A stretch of DNA of 64,000 bases from Sipunculus nudus (GCA_026874595.1 CM049314.1:69518300-69582299); one strand, 5' to 3'. Positions 24,321 through 36,556 are shown, counted from the first letter of the stretch. Program-made: numbers and translations. The notes: generated by a model from the sequence alone, not told the origin.

Positions 24321-26255
24321 GTACGGTGGCTGATTTAGGACACAGAAAAAAAAATATTTATCTCGAGATCTCGAGATAACATCTCGAGATCTCGACATAG
24401 AATTTCGCAAAAAAAAAAATTTTAAGAAGCAAAAAAAAAATTAAGGAAGCAAAAAAAAAAATTTAGGAAGCAAACAAAAAAAATTTTAGGAAGCAAAAAA
24501 AAATTTTTAGGAAGCAAAAAAAAAAATTTAGGAAGCAAAAAAAAAAAAATTTTAGGAAGCAAAAAAAAAATTTTTAGGAAGCAAAAAAAAAAAATTTTAG
24601 AAAGCAAAAAAAAAAAAATTTTTAGGAAGCAAAAAAAAAAAATTTTAGGAAGCAAAAAAAAAAAAAAATTAGGAAGCAAAAAAAAAAAAATTTAGGAAGA
24701 AACCCCAGCTGGGAATGGGTCTTATAACGTCACTTTGACGTATAAACATTTTATCTAAAGGCTACTTGTTTACAAGCCACTTGAGCAAGTGTTAACATGC
24801 ATACAGATAAAAACATGTAACCGAATTATTGAAAGATCACTAGTTGATATTCGAGCATGTGAAGCAATGCAGTATTTGTCATTTACAGAAATATGTAATC
24901 TGTGAATTGAAGCCAGATGTTTCTGCCGGACGTCTTTCTAATACGATCGGTGGTAATTTTTGCACCCCCCCCCCCCCCGACCCATGTTATAAAAAAAGGT
25001 GGATATAGACAAAGACACCGCCTTTACCCATGACATTGGCTCATTTTTATGAAAGATTAATAGATTATGTTTACCTAGATTATGTTTATGATTACTTTCA
25101 CTTCTTTAATATGTATATGCAGAGTTAGCCTGTATTACAAAGATTCTATAAATAAGGCAGGTGAATAGCGACTTTAAGACCAAAGCAGAGCATTTTGCTG
25201 AAGAAAAATCATGATGAGAGATGATCGAAATTTTAAACCGTTTATTTATGAATATAAAACATTTATGAAGATAGGTTGATTAAATTAATCTGAGCTATAG
25301 TAAGGCTATAGTGGATCAAGACTTGGGCTTTAGGGGCTGAAGCAACGCCCCTCCCCGACCCCCCCCCCCCCCCAGCGTACCTACCCGAAAACACAGTAAT
25401 CAGTTTTAGCATATTTTAATTTATGATGGTCTAATACATGTTCCTTAAAACGACACACCATTTCAATAAAACAAAAGCTGAAAGAAATTGTACAAAAAGC
25501 GTGTTTCTGTAAGAAGCTCATATTTGTTTGTATTCTTAAAATAATAAGGTACCCACAATGCATGCATGCAGACCTAAACATTTCTATTCGAGTGATTTAA
25601 CAGACATGGCTCCGAATCCGCCGTTCAGGTAGAATGTTTCAGATTCTTTAGGCTTTGACATCTTCCTTACGGATATGAATATTAAATATTGAATTTATAT
25701 TGAACTTTTCTTCAACTCGCCTTATCTCAGGGGATATACAAACTTGATTGATTTTAAATTAATTATATTGTATTACTGTTCAGTTAAACACAGTATACAT
25801 GGTCTTTGTTTTATAATTGCAATATTAAGCACTCTTAACGTATACTGTCCCCATAAGGTTGCTTTGTTTTATGTCAATTCACCCTCGAATGGTTCGTACA
25901 AGTGTGACATTTTTTCTGGAGATCTCGAAAGATTATTTTTTTTTTTTGCTTCCTAAAATTTTTTTTTTTTTTGCTTTCTAAAATTTTTTTTTTTTGCTTC
26001 CTAAAAATTTTTTTTTTGCTTCCTAAAATTTTTTTTTTTCCTTCCTAAATTTTTTTTTTTGCATCCTAAAAATTTTTTTTTTGCTTCCTAAAATTTTTTT
26101 TGTTTGCTTCCTAAATTTTTTTTTTTGCTTCCTAAATTTTTTTTTTGCTTCTTAAAATTTTTTTTTTGCGAAATTCTATGTCGAGATCTCGAGATGTTAT
26201 CTCGAGATCTCGAGATAAATATTTTTTTTTCTGTGTCCTAAATCAGTCACCGTAC
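24321..26255. mobile_element. Fold-back element with A-tract tandem arms (1.94 kb)
   Basis: The ends are GTACGGTGGCTGATTTAGGA and its inverse, flanked by ACTT (24317-24320 and 26256-26259). Next come palindromic blocks TCTCGAGATCTCGAGA, then arrays of A8-13 + TTTTAGGAAGC. The left array (24421-24699) has about 13 units of 20-23 bp; the right (25932-26165) is its inverse with about 11. Arms total roughly 377 and 324 bp. The central 1.2 kb has C-runs and no recognisable protein. It is probably non-autonomous. The 4-bp target duplication leaves several superfamilies possible. Confidence 0.75.
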
Positions 26256-28140
26256 ACTTGAGATCATGTGTATGGAATATTAAGTTAAACTCTTGCTATG
26301 ACTATAGTAAGGAGTTTGCTTTATTTAGTACACAGAGACGTTTTTGTATAAAAGGTTATTTCAGCTGATCAAGTGAGTAAGTCTGCTAATAATGGATACA
26401 GGTCTAAAATTTTAAGTAATCATAAATTTTGATTTCAGAGGATCTCTGAGCGGCTGCAACAGAAGAATATATTGATTTGCAGGTTTCATTACTTTGTATT
26501 TAGTTCGCCCCTCACGCTGCGGTTATCCGCTGCAGTCGCCATAGGTCTCCTTATTGTTTTATCACTGCTTTGTATGACAAGGTTCTTTAGGCATGACCAC
26601 TAGGTCAGGCACAGAGCAAAGAACTGTCATCAACCCAATAAGAGCATCCAGTCGCAATTTTAAACATGCGACATCCGCTCTCATTGGCCTAAAACGTTTT
26701 CGGCTTGATGAGTGTATTTATATATGAATATTTAGGAATAAACATTATGCGTGTACGTGGACTTTCTTAGGTCCCAAGAGTGCAAAACCATGAAATGTTT
26801 CTTCTTCTTCTGTCTTCTCCCCGAGTTTGCCCTGTAGGTCAAATATGGCTGACTTTCAAACTGACCTTTGGGCCGGTGTGCCTCTCATATTTATTCCTGA
26901 CCTTGACCTAATTTCCAAGATCGTACATGCCTAAGCCAATTTCCTTCTATCGCTCAGTTGCGGAAATCGGAGGGAGGCTACCAGTGACCGCTCTACGATT
27001 ATAAACAATTAATTCCGTCCCCGGTTGGTCGTCACTTAAATATTCGAAGATGATAATCTGGCAGCCATATTGGATTTACTGACGATTCCGAAATTCAAAA
27101 GCAAACATCCTCATCACAGGAAGCAATGAGACCCAATTTTAAAAATAATGTAGTGATAGGGGCAATGGTTCGAACGTAAGGGAGATAAAGTGCACGAAAG
27201 AAATTGAATGGTGACTGTCTGTTGCCCATTAGATTTATGAAAATTATTGATATCATAATAAGCGAAATGCTCCCATAAAAAGTATTGATAACACGAAGGC
27301 AGGATTTTATAAAATAAAAATTAGCGATCATTTCGATTATAAATGTTTCAACTGTCACTTAAATTTCATTTTTGTGTCATTTCAAATATAACCGTGAGTA
27401 AGTTAAACGGGCCTGGACGTGCATATCTATTCTTGTAAATACCCAAATGCTGGTTGTTTTACGGATCTACCAGACGGCGAATACCATTATTTGTGTAAAC
27501 ACGAAAATACATCAGTGACATGTATGCTGGTAATTTTTTTTTGTAATTCTATTAAGTGAATAAGTTTCTTTTGATGCGTGTATTGATTCATTGCCTCTCT
27601 GTCTGTCTCCTAATAAATAATAGCAAAAGAAAGCATTAGATTCAAATGGTATATGTTTCCACGTGATTAATGCTATGATAAATAGTTTGGGATCGGATTC
27701 ACCAATTAGACATGTTGTTATCTCGACTGTGTCTGATAAAATAGTTATCCCTTTGTCCAGAATAGGCTTCGATAGATAACAAATTATCAGCTCGAGCAGC
27801 TGACAATTGACAATTGCCATGACTACATTCTTCACATTCTCTTAACGAATATTTTTAAGTGAAAAGGCACAAGATTGAAAAATTTTTAACCGTCTTTTCC
27901 ATTTCTACTCGTGTTTAAACCCGTTGCCGCTTAACAACCGACAAACATACAAGAGTTTGCAGTGAGAGAAAATGTTTTGAATTTATGCAGTAAATGGTAT
28001 TTTCTTTTATTATTTCCAGAATATTAATTTTCTAAACAAAGAAAAGTTCTTTATGGACTGACTGGGTGGCTATCAGGGACTCATGGCTTTCACTGTGACG
28101 TCAGAATATCTGCTAAGCGGTAAGATAATGTTTGGTGTAT
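26256..28140. other. No gene seen
   Basis: This is ordinary AT-rich DNA. Minus-strand frames at 27095-27358 and 27512-27835 are open but lack motifs and splice context. A loose inverted repeat (GCATCCAGTCGC / GCGACATCCGCTC) lies near 26640-26690. Confidence 0.5.
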
Positions 28141-28149
28141 TTACACAGT

Positions 28150-28374
28150 ATTTACACAATTCGCCAGAAAACTATATTCGGTAATGTTGTTGTCTAAACC
28201 ATATAAGCCAGTAGAAAATGACATAAATCTAGCACAACCCGGACATTTTCCATAACAACTAAATTTTGGTTGCATTGTGTCTGTATGGCCATCACAACAC
28301 CCTACAAGAAATTCAACCAAAATCAACCATGAGGAAATAGTATTTTGAACCCTTTTTTCCAAATGGCCGCATAT
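28150..28374 (-). repeat. Dispersed repeat, minus-oriented copy
   Basis: The minus strand (GCGGCCATTT, ATGGTTGATTTTGGTTGA, TTGTTATGG, TTTCTACTGGC) aligns by eye with the plus strand at 30880-31010. The two are diverged inverted copies of one family. Confidence 0.55.
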
Positions 28375-28377
28375 TTA

Positions 28378-28695
28378 GCAGTGTGAAGTATAATCATATG
28401 GTCTTTTATTGGATCGAAGTGATGATGTTGTCAGTGCCAGCTCTGATTTTGTGCGTTGGGATTTCTGTCTCTTGAAGATGTTTTTGTGTGATGTGTACGT
28501 CTTGTTACAGCTATCATGAACATAGTGCTTGTCAGAGGAAGAACATGCTAAATAAAGTTCATCACCACGTGTCTTGGAAGTTTCAATGAAGGTTTGATAG
28601 CCTTTTGCTCCTAGAGTACGACACTGTTTACTACCACCACCACCATCACCTTCACCATACACTACACATATGTCAATACTTGTATTAGAAGCCAT
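28378..28695 (-). pseudogene. Fragment of an uncharacterised Cys/His protein
   Basis: A 106-residue minus-strand frame starts MASNTSIDICVVYGEGDGGG and continues KGYQTFIETSKTRGDELYLA, then YVHDSCNKTYTSHKNI, ending NKRPYDYTSHC. The spacing (C..YGEG, KG..T.IE.S..R.D.L, YVH.SC.K.YT..KNI, YDY.SHC) resembles the N-terminal Cys-rich segment of an orphan protein family often seen in cnidarian and mollusc genomes, normally continuing in an HC..C pair. Here the frame stops at TAA (28375-28377), where an unrelated dispersed repeat begins. It is thus a truncated copy, possibly moved with mobile DNA. No function can be assigned. Confidence 0.4.
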
Positions 28696-29179
28696 TTGTT
28701 ACCTTAAAAGAGAAATCGGGTATTAAATATTTGAACGTATTTTTGAAGAAATTTGAAGTATTCCATTGTTCGTCACCATCAACTTTCCCTGTCGATCAAA
28801 CAAAAATAATGAATGAATTTATTTTGCAACACATCTTCCTGTAAAGCAAAGAAAAATTAATTAGGTATTTATAGGAAGAAAAAACATTACGTGTAAATTA
28901 ATACCATAACTAGTTTCCTTATAACAGTAAATTGTTGGTGCTCATTTTGTAAAACAATTATGACAGCAATATTGCATCTTGACTAATGGTAAAAAAAATT
29001 CTGTTATTCGACCAAACAGTGATCATTTTTTTAATTTCATGAAAATGAAGGGATATTGATTATTTTCAATGATACTATCGGTTTCCTAGCAACCTTAAAC
29101 ATGGGTATAGTGTTACAGGTGCCCTTTTTATTGTGTGACACGGGCGTAACTTTTGTTGTAGCGCACTTGCCATGCTGCG

Positions 29180-30064
29180 TGTTACACTTGGCCACAGAAC
29201 AACTACCCCCTGGACAATTACCCCCACGGACAATTACCCCCCGACAATTACCCCCTGGACAATTACCCCCCCCCCCCCCCCCAGACAATTACCCCCCAGA
29301 CAATTACCCCCAGGCAATTACCCCACGGTACAATTACCCCCCGGACAACTACCCCCTGGACAATTACCCCCATGGTATAAATCACACATTTAAAGTACAC
29401 TTTATACATTTAAATATATACTGTGTTGCTATTGAGTAGCACAGAATTCCAAAGAAAAAAATAAAATTAATTGCAAACAAAAAATAAAAAGAAAATCACA
29501 TTAGATAATAATATCATGCTATTACTTATTATGATATAACCTATAGAGACTGGTAAGAATGGATCAGAATGAATGGTATTCCCTTTTTGAATGGAATTAT
29601 ATTGTAAGCTTACGGATGGTTATATGGACCATAGGTTTATAAAGCTTTTGTTTTACAACTTGCTAATGTAAAGCAAATTTCATATAATGGACTTTTTACC
29701 ATATATTTACAATTTTATTTACAATACACAATACAATCATCTGAGAGGCATTGCCTAGAATTAGTAAAAAGCTACTGAAACGTTGATGTGATGGATTTTT
29801 TTTCTGTTTTTACAATATACATGATGTATGCACCTATGCTTGGTTTGAAATATATTATCATCGGTATTTGTTTTACTTACAGTCGGAATATTTTACTTCT
29901 TAGTTTGTACAATGTGTACTTTAAAAGTGTTATTATACCATAGGGGTAGTTGTCCTGGGGGTAGTTGTCCGGGGGGATATTGTACCGGGGGGTAATTGTC
30001 GGGGGGGGGGTAGTTGTTACGGGGGTAGTTGTCTGGGGGGTAGTTGTCCTAGAGCCGTTACACT
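29180..30064. mobile_element. Fold-back element with GGGGGTAATTGTCC tandem arms
   Basis: The left arm (29199-29373) is a tandem array of ACAATTACCCCCnGG units. The right arm (29942-30055) is the inverse (GGGGTAGTTGTCC). Pairing continues inward (ATGGTATAA..ACAC, TTTAAAGTACAC) and outward (GTTACAC.. / ..CCGTTACAC). The centre of about 540 bp has no gene. Proline- and threonine-rich frames in the left arm are translations of the array. No target duplication was resolved. Confidence 0.65.
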
Positions 30065-30161
30065 CTTAGTTTAATCCGTACTGGTTGAACTCTCGTTGTC
30101 ATGCTAGCTTGGGGCTTTCTCGCCTGGCCGAGCCGGAGCGAACTCATGTGTGCACCCTGGT

Positions 30162-30721
30162 ATGTATAGACACAGCGATGTTTTTCTAGAAGATTACTGT
30201 AACGCGTGTTTACTGTGTTTTATGTTAGATTGTTTGAGAAATAGAAGCTTCTCGGCTTGAGGTGAAAAGTTATATAAAGGGGCTGTGTTTTAGAGTCGAG
30301 AGAGAGGTGAAAGAAGATTCCAGTGGACACAGACGTGTGTATGTCAGTTTGTGGGACCTGTCCGATTATCCAGTAATTTTAGGGATTCTACTATTACTAA
30401 CTCTATAAAATTTGGTGCTCCCTGCCTCAAGTTTACTTTCTGGATTGTTACAAGAGCTTTACATTGGACTGTTATTCTCCTTTTCATCCGGCATATACAT
30501 TTAAAAGGACTTATCGTTGTGACAGTGGTGGTATCCAGGTACTGTGCAGTTTGTTTATTTTACTGTGCGATTGTACTGATTTGCTGTTATACTGTGTCAT
30601 TGAAATGATTTAGTGTATTGTAATGTTAGGGTTGTTTTAAGAATAAATTATAGTTATTTGTTAACCAAAAAACACTGTCTTCTTCATTCATTCCCCTAGA
30701 CATTTCACGCTGCCTAGTGTT
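30162..30721 (+). mobile_element. Putative solo LTR (Ty3/gypsy-like)
   Basis: The block starts TGTATAGACACAG, has a TATATAAAGGGG box at 30271, a purine-rich leader, and an AATAAA signal near 30642. It ends CCTAGTGTTACA at 30720-30721. This promoter-to-polyadenylation order inside TG...CA is LTR-like. No internal retroelement genes and no clear 5-bp target duplication are present, so a solo LTR or an unrelated promoter is possible. The start is uncertain. Confidence 0.35.
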
Positions 30722-30879
30722 ACAGAATCTGATTTTTTTTATCTCATTGACAAAATTTATGTTCATCACGCATATGTGATCTGTTGATATTAGGTTCCGT
30801 AACAGTAGACACCAAAATCATGTCTCTAGCTGTCCTACCAATGAAGTTATGGTCAAAAATATACATGCCGTGATTTTGA

Positions 30880-31010
30880 CGGCGGCCATTTTTTAAAACA
30901 ATGTCAAATTTCCCAATGGTTGATTTTGGTTGATTCTGGCAATCTGGCACCATAACTTGGTTGTTATGGCAAATATCCAGGTTCTTTGCAATTTCTACTG
31001 GCCTAATACG
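30880..31010 (+). repeat. Dispersed repeat, plus-oriented copy
   Basis: GGCGGCCATTTTTTAAAAC, ATGGTTGATTTTGGTTGA and TTTCTACTGGCCTA pair with the inverse copy at 28150-28374. Confidence 0.55.
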
Positions 31011-31187
31011 AGGATCTTATCATACTATATCTAACGTTTCAATAAAAAGGATAATAAACTTTGAATTTATGATTTGTTTTAATATATGAACAAAATACAG
31101 GATTGATGTCTGCAGGAACTAGAATTCTACTTTACAGTTTACTCATAAAATACTCGTAATGTCTACTGATAACTCATAAAGCAGATA

Positions 31188-31383
31188 CAGTGGAACCTGT
31201 CTGAACGACCACCTGTCTAATAAGACCAATAAGTCTTCTAATAAGACCACCTGTCTATAAAGCCCAACCGTGAGAGAACGGAGTGCATTTACAATGGTTA
31301 TAACTGACCTGTCTAATAAGAATTAAGAATTAAGACCACTTTTGGACAGTCCCACGGGCTGTCTGATCACACAAGTTTCACTC
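31188..31383. mobile_element. Pogo/Tigger-like MITE (196 bp)
   Basis: CAGTGGAACCTGTCTGA at the left matches the inverse of the right end (GAGTGAAACTTGTGTGA) at 13 of 17 positions. TA lies on both sides (31186-31187, 31384-31385). The inside repeats CTAATAAGACCAC. CAGTGGAACCT termini with TA duplication are typical of pogo-like elements. Confidence 0.7.
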
Positions 31384-31894
31384 TATATCTTATCATGTCT
31401 CATATCTTGATAGAAATAAGGTAACATATATAAGACCCTTAAATCCCTAAAAAAGTATAAAAGTAAATATACTTGAAGAAATTATGAACAAAATATATAG
31501 TAGACTTCTGTAGAAAAGTATACAATATTAGACTGAGTCTTTGCTTATCACAGATTTACACGATCCATTTTGTTGTCATATTTTATGATGATCACAAAAA
31601 TCAATCCACGATGCCGTCTGTTATACTTTCCTACAGGCTAAAAGCCTACCACACCACAATCGGTTAATATTGACAAATATGAATACCAACACGAATGTGT
31701 GACCCCCAGCATTCTTACAAAGAAAGCGTGACGTGATTAGCATACATTTTACGTCACTCATATTACCTTGAAATGCATGAAGGCACTGACTTTATATTTA
31801 TATTAACATATATAGGTGTTCATCTTGTTATGCACTTTACAACGTGTTATACGATAAGGCTATATATATATATATAATTCGTGTTTAGTTTCAG

Positions 31895-34800
31895 CCTTGG
31901 TATTAATGCTTTGTTCTACGCCTAGCGCTTGTCAGTCTGTAGCAAAAATCTCCGCTTTAGCAATGGACAGTTGCGTTGGAGCAAAATGTATAGGGCTTGG
32001 GACTGGAGAAGACACTGCCCAGATATTAAAAATTGTTCTTCGGGCGAACAATTTGCATGCAGCTAAGGACATTCCTTATAGTAAGTGTACCGATTTTTTG
32101 AACATTTTAGAGGAAATGTAACTTTCTCCGGCCTCTAATTAAGGTCCCAACTTTTACCTCCGCCAAAGGGCGGAGTTTGTGTTTTTGCCGGCGTCGGTTT
32201 GTTTATCTGTCTGTTTTTCTGTTAGCATTATTTCTCAAAAAATTGTAAACGGAATTTAATGAAATATTGATGATAGCTCCGAAATTATACAAGGAACAAT
32301 TTTAAATTTTGGAGGAGATCCTAATTGCCATCTGGATCCTGTATTTTTTAAAGGGATATAATCAGGAGCAATATTATATTTATTCTTTAACACTATCAGT
32401 TCACGTTTGCTTTATACAAAAGTTTCCAGTGCAAAACTAGCACAGCACACGGTCTCAGTACCTCCCGTTTGGCTGTTTAACACCTTGTTATGGATTTGCA
32501 TGTTTGTAAACACAGTCGAGGTGTGTCTGTTAACAATAACACGGCCGCGAGAGCATGCACAACAGAAAAAAACATGCAATTTTTCAGCCAGCGGGAGTAT
32601 GCATTACATTTTTGGGTCCACGTCAGTTAGGGCATCTCCTGATTGATATGTTTTGTGCACGCAGTCCTATACACTGTGTTTTAGTTGACACCTGTGAATG
32701 CGCCCGGTCCACTGTGTTTAACACTCGTGTACTGGAGTAAGCAAACGGTTTCAGGGCGAAATGATGGCAGGTACCAATTGATTTAAAAGAGAATACGTTA
32801 TTTTTCGTTTAATTCACCATGATTTATAGGTGATGGGCCCTTCAAAGAAAAAATCCAGCATTTCTGATAATATATATGGGGTAATGAGCTGTCAGCGGGG
32901 AAGACTGCGCTCTCTTAGTGCTTTTCTAGTTGTTTGTATTGTAGATCCTGCATTCGGAGCTGATGTAATTTCATAAATTACCATATTCGTGAATGGATTT
33001 TAATTGAGATGGCAAATTAATAACTGTGTCATATTCAGTAATGTAGCAACATTATACCTGCTGCATTTCTCAAGACTTGCACAGTAGGTAAAGCTTAAAA
33101 AGAAATCTCGCTATGGCAACATCTAGAGTAGGTACTGTCATCCGGAGGCAAATTATATAATTTCTGACCATCATGCTTGGCTACCACAGAGGTCTGGACT
33201 CAGTTATTGTTATCTAGGCGTGAAATTATGTTTGAATTAACACCTTAGGTAATTTAAAACCCAAGAACCCCCCCCCCCCCCAAAAAAAAAAAACCCACCC
33301 ATTCACACAGTGTGGCTGTTGCAGTAGCATTTTCCGGACTTATGCCCAGGAGCAGGCCTAAATACCACTGTTACAATTGTGACGTCATACTATATTGACA
33401 TACATATGGCCTTGAACTTAATTAGTAAGCAAAATGACTTGGGTGACCTTACTGCAACAGACGGAATTTTTTTTTACTAAAATATAAAATAGAAATAAAA
33501 TCTGCAAACCCTAAAAACTCCCCTCACCAACAGAGTACTTTTTTTCACAGGCAAGGAGTGCGGTCGTCCATATGGCTATTTGTTCAAGAGTGGAGCGAGC
33601 ATGATTAAAAAGAAGAAAGAACATTGCTCGTGCTATCTATTCGACTACAGGAGACTGACGTGGAGGGCAGCCAGGACAGCATGTTGGAAAACGGGAGGGG
33701 ACCTCGTCAGCATCGAAACCGAGGCAGAGAATAAACATGTGAAGGGAATCATTTACGATACCTTTGACTGTAAGTCTGTCGGATATCCCATTATGTTGAT
33801 GATAACAACCCTCTGTGTAAGTGAGCAACCCCAGCTGCTGGGGCATCCAATCAAAATACCTCTAGCCCGGGGACACGAAGCGAGGCTAAAGATATTACGC
33901 CTCGGACACCTGGACCTCAGCGCGCGAAGGGATCAAACGTGAGTCGACACAAGGTGAAATTACAGTAGCCGCCGCGACCATTTGACCCTTTTTCGTCGCG
34001 CCCCCACTAAAACTAGCAGTATCTTACATTCACAAGTGGACAGTTCATTTGGCCATTTTGGTATTGTAAACAAAACTGCTGTGTTGTTTTATTTTAACTT
34101 TGGTAAATCCCTACAAGTCTTCCATTTTCTATTATCACAGTGCTTTACCTATAATTTCGGAACGCTGTTAAAGCTTGATTTACTGCATGGGTTTCCTCAC
34201 GTGAGGGCCACACTGAGGAAGCTGAGCCAATCAACACACTCTTTGTGTTTGAAAAGCCGGTCAGCTGATCGAGTTTGTCTAGTCAAAAACGCGCACTAGT
34301 TTGTGGACCTCGAGGAAATACATTCTCCAGGCAGGGATAAGACGGTCCTTAGCCGGGGAATATGGCATGAATTTGCATGTTGTGAGCAAAGCGCTGTGTA
34401 TATAAGAGCATATTTGATTGGCTGCAAATTTGTGTCATACGCACAATGCATTTCAGTGTACGCCTCTGATGTCCAACCCAACAAATAGCCGGTAAAATTG
34501 GTAGCGTAAATACAGAGCCAAATATGCTATGGCTTTCAACGACTCCGAGCGTATACAAAGTATAATTTAAATACTATATTACACAACCACAGACAAAAAA
34601 AAAACAACAAGTTAAAGAAAAGATAAATTGCACTAAAAGAGATTGATGAGTTTAAAAAGCAGACGGATATAATGCGACAATAAGGAAATATAAAGTGCAT
34701 AACAACGGAAAAATAAGTTGCAAAAGAATAAATATAAGGAATAAATAATAATATAATAAGGAATTATAAAGGATCAAACATAATGTAAAAATAAAATACG

Positions 34801-35323
34801 ATTTATGGAAACATCATTATATGGCAGTCCTACTTTCACAATGGTCTTAGAATACAGAGCAGCAATAGACCTTTTGAACGCGCATGCGCACTGCACGGCT
34901 ACTCATCTTCTGGGTTCGGGTCCTGTAAGCCAGCAATGTATGTTTTGTTACATGATATAACGGACCCGAACTCTTGGTTTAAATCGTCGCCAACAGGTGT
35001 CGCTAGTGTTGCGGAAAAGATCTATTGTTATTTTAATGACGTTTTCTTTTTATTCCCCAGACACCATTGTTGAAAATGAGTATGACGGTTTCTGGACGTC
35101 TGGCTCTGACGCAGGAATAGAAGGGCGCTGGATCTGGGAAGGAACAGGAAATCATGTGACCAATATCCCTTGGGAAGACGACAGACGGCCTTTCTTCCGT
35201 CGGCTCATTGAAGACTGCTTGTATATTCATATAAATTCTAAGGATTTGCCGTGGGATGACGGGAGATGTGGATCGGTGGCGTTTCATATTTGCGAAAAGT
35301 CGACTAAATGTATCACAAATTAA
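31895..35323 (+). CDS. C-type lectin domain protein, three coding exons
   Basis: The exons are 31895-32080, 33551-33769 and 35061-35323, all joined in phase 1 with GT donors and AG acceptors. Exon 1 starts with a hydrophobic LVLMLCSTPSAC stretch that looks like a signal peptide whose initiator Met lies in an unseen upstream exon; ATG 31906 is the alternative start. Exon 2 gives ECGRPYGYLFKSG, CSCYLFDYRRLTWRAARTAC and GGDLVSIETEAEN, the first half of the fold. Exon 3 gives FWTSGSDAGIEGRWIWEGTG, EDCLYIHI, LPWDDGRC and FHICEK, the second half, then TAA. The Cys, WIW and WDD landmarks are all present. The calcium/sugar loop has PWEDDRRP in place of EPN or QPD, so classical mannose or galactose binding is doubtful. 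It is likely secreted; a role in immune recognition is inference from the family. Confidence 0.88.
32158..32400 (+). repeat. CCTCCGCC-hairpin interspersed repeat in lectin intron 1
   Basis: It starts with the hairpin CTCCGCC-AAA-GGGCGGAG, then GTTTTTGCCGGCGTCGGTTT, GTCTGTTTTTCTGTTAGCA and CTCAAAAAATT..AAACGG. This layout recurs across many invertebrate genomes. The right end is unclear. The mobilising enzyme is unknown to me. Confidence 0.6.
33770..35060 (+). other. Lectin intron 2
   Basis: GTAAGT...TATTCCCCAG intron of 1291 bp. No other gene seen. Short open frames near 34300-34560 overlap on both strands and lack motifs. Confidence 0.7.
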
Positions 35324-35385
35324 GATACTTTGGTTAATGCAGAACTAGGTTTCTTTCGTTGGTTGCGTTATTTGTCCAGGATATA

Positions 35386-36556
35386 CAGTAAAACCTGTCT
35401 AATGCGGACAGTCAAGAAACTGATTTATTTTGTCCTTAATAGCCAGGTGTCCTTATTAGGTAGGTTTGCAATTTAATGTCATGGGGAAACATACAATCGA
35501 AGGTCCGCTGATCGGAATGTTGGCTGTACGGGTTTGCTGGAACCACTCCCATACCGCGAGGTTCAGCACCTAATCTTGGCTCCTGGAGCAGAACCGCTTT
35601 CTGTCGCCGGCAGATTTTACATTGAAAGGGCCAAGATATTCGGCTTTCCGTTTCAAAACTTTCACTACTTGTGTTTTTCCGCTCTGAAACTGGTCTGCCA
35701 ATGCTCGCACACTTTACTTTGAAGTTTCACTTGCATGGATGAGCTTCACTTTTTACGACAAAGTGAGCTCCCGCCTGAGAGTACGCGTACTGGCGCATGG
35801 TGGCTTTTTCCGATACTATCCTTGCGTCGTTCATTTGCGTTAATCTCAATGGCGATTTCAATACACATATGGAAAAGGCTGTAATAGCAGCTTAACTCAG
35901 TCCAAGCATTTATATAGGTGAACGTTGTTTTCGGTGTTAAATTAACTTTCTTTGATTTATGAATTAACAAAAAAACAATTAACAAAGAATGGGTTTGAGA
36001 TTAACAGGGAGTTTATCGGCACTTGTGGTCAAACTGCGAACCGTAATTGTCGTTATCAACAAACAGTCATTGCTGAGTGACGGCTTTATTTGATACGGAT
36101 TATCAGTTTGACTTATCATGACTATGATCCCTTCATTAAGTCCGGGCTTTGTACAAAGAAAGGCCTTGTTTGCATTAATTAATTGCGTGATGATCACTGA
36201 TGTGGGAAGCCCTTGCCTCGACATCGTCAACTCTGAAAAATGTCTGCGTTAATCGGTCACTGGCCTCTCCCGGTCTGCGATTGATAGGGACTGTGAGCAT
36301 ATCAAAGCGTAACATGAGCAAAGAGAAGAAAGACAAGAAAGTTTCGACAGGAAAACACTGGTATTCTTATTTTATTTTGTCGCGGACAAGATATCAAAGT
36401 GTTTAGCGGTCCTCGCCGGCGGACACTCGTCTGCTGATCGTGTTCGTATTTAACAGGTTTATTAACATATACATATCATTCAAGGGGCTTATGTATTGTG
36501 TCCGTAACAGCCAGTTGTCCGCCTTCGAGAGGTGCCCGCAAGACCAGGTTAAACTG
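35386..36556. mobile_element. Pogo-like non-autonomous element (1.17 kb)
   Basis: CAGTAAAACCTGTCTAATGC at the left and the inverse of ACCAGGTTAAACTG at the right share the CAGT..AACCTG terminus, with TA on both sides (35384-35385, 36557-36558). GCGGACA and TGTCCTTATTAG motifs recur near both ends. No transposase frame remains. It starts 62 bp after the lectin stop codon and so may overlap the lectin 3' UTR. Confidence 0.65.

Noticed and set aside
24422-24679. Phe/Leu-rich membrane-like protein
   Set aside because: Translation of the A-tract array in the fold-back arm.
28141-28695. A single 185-codon gene interrupted by one TAA at 28375
   Set aside because: Everything after the stop matches a dispersed repeat at 30880-31010, so the open frame there is chance.
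29056-29439. Proline/threonine-rich secreted protein
   Set aside because: The second half is the ACAATTACCCCC array; no splice or start context.
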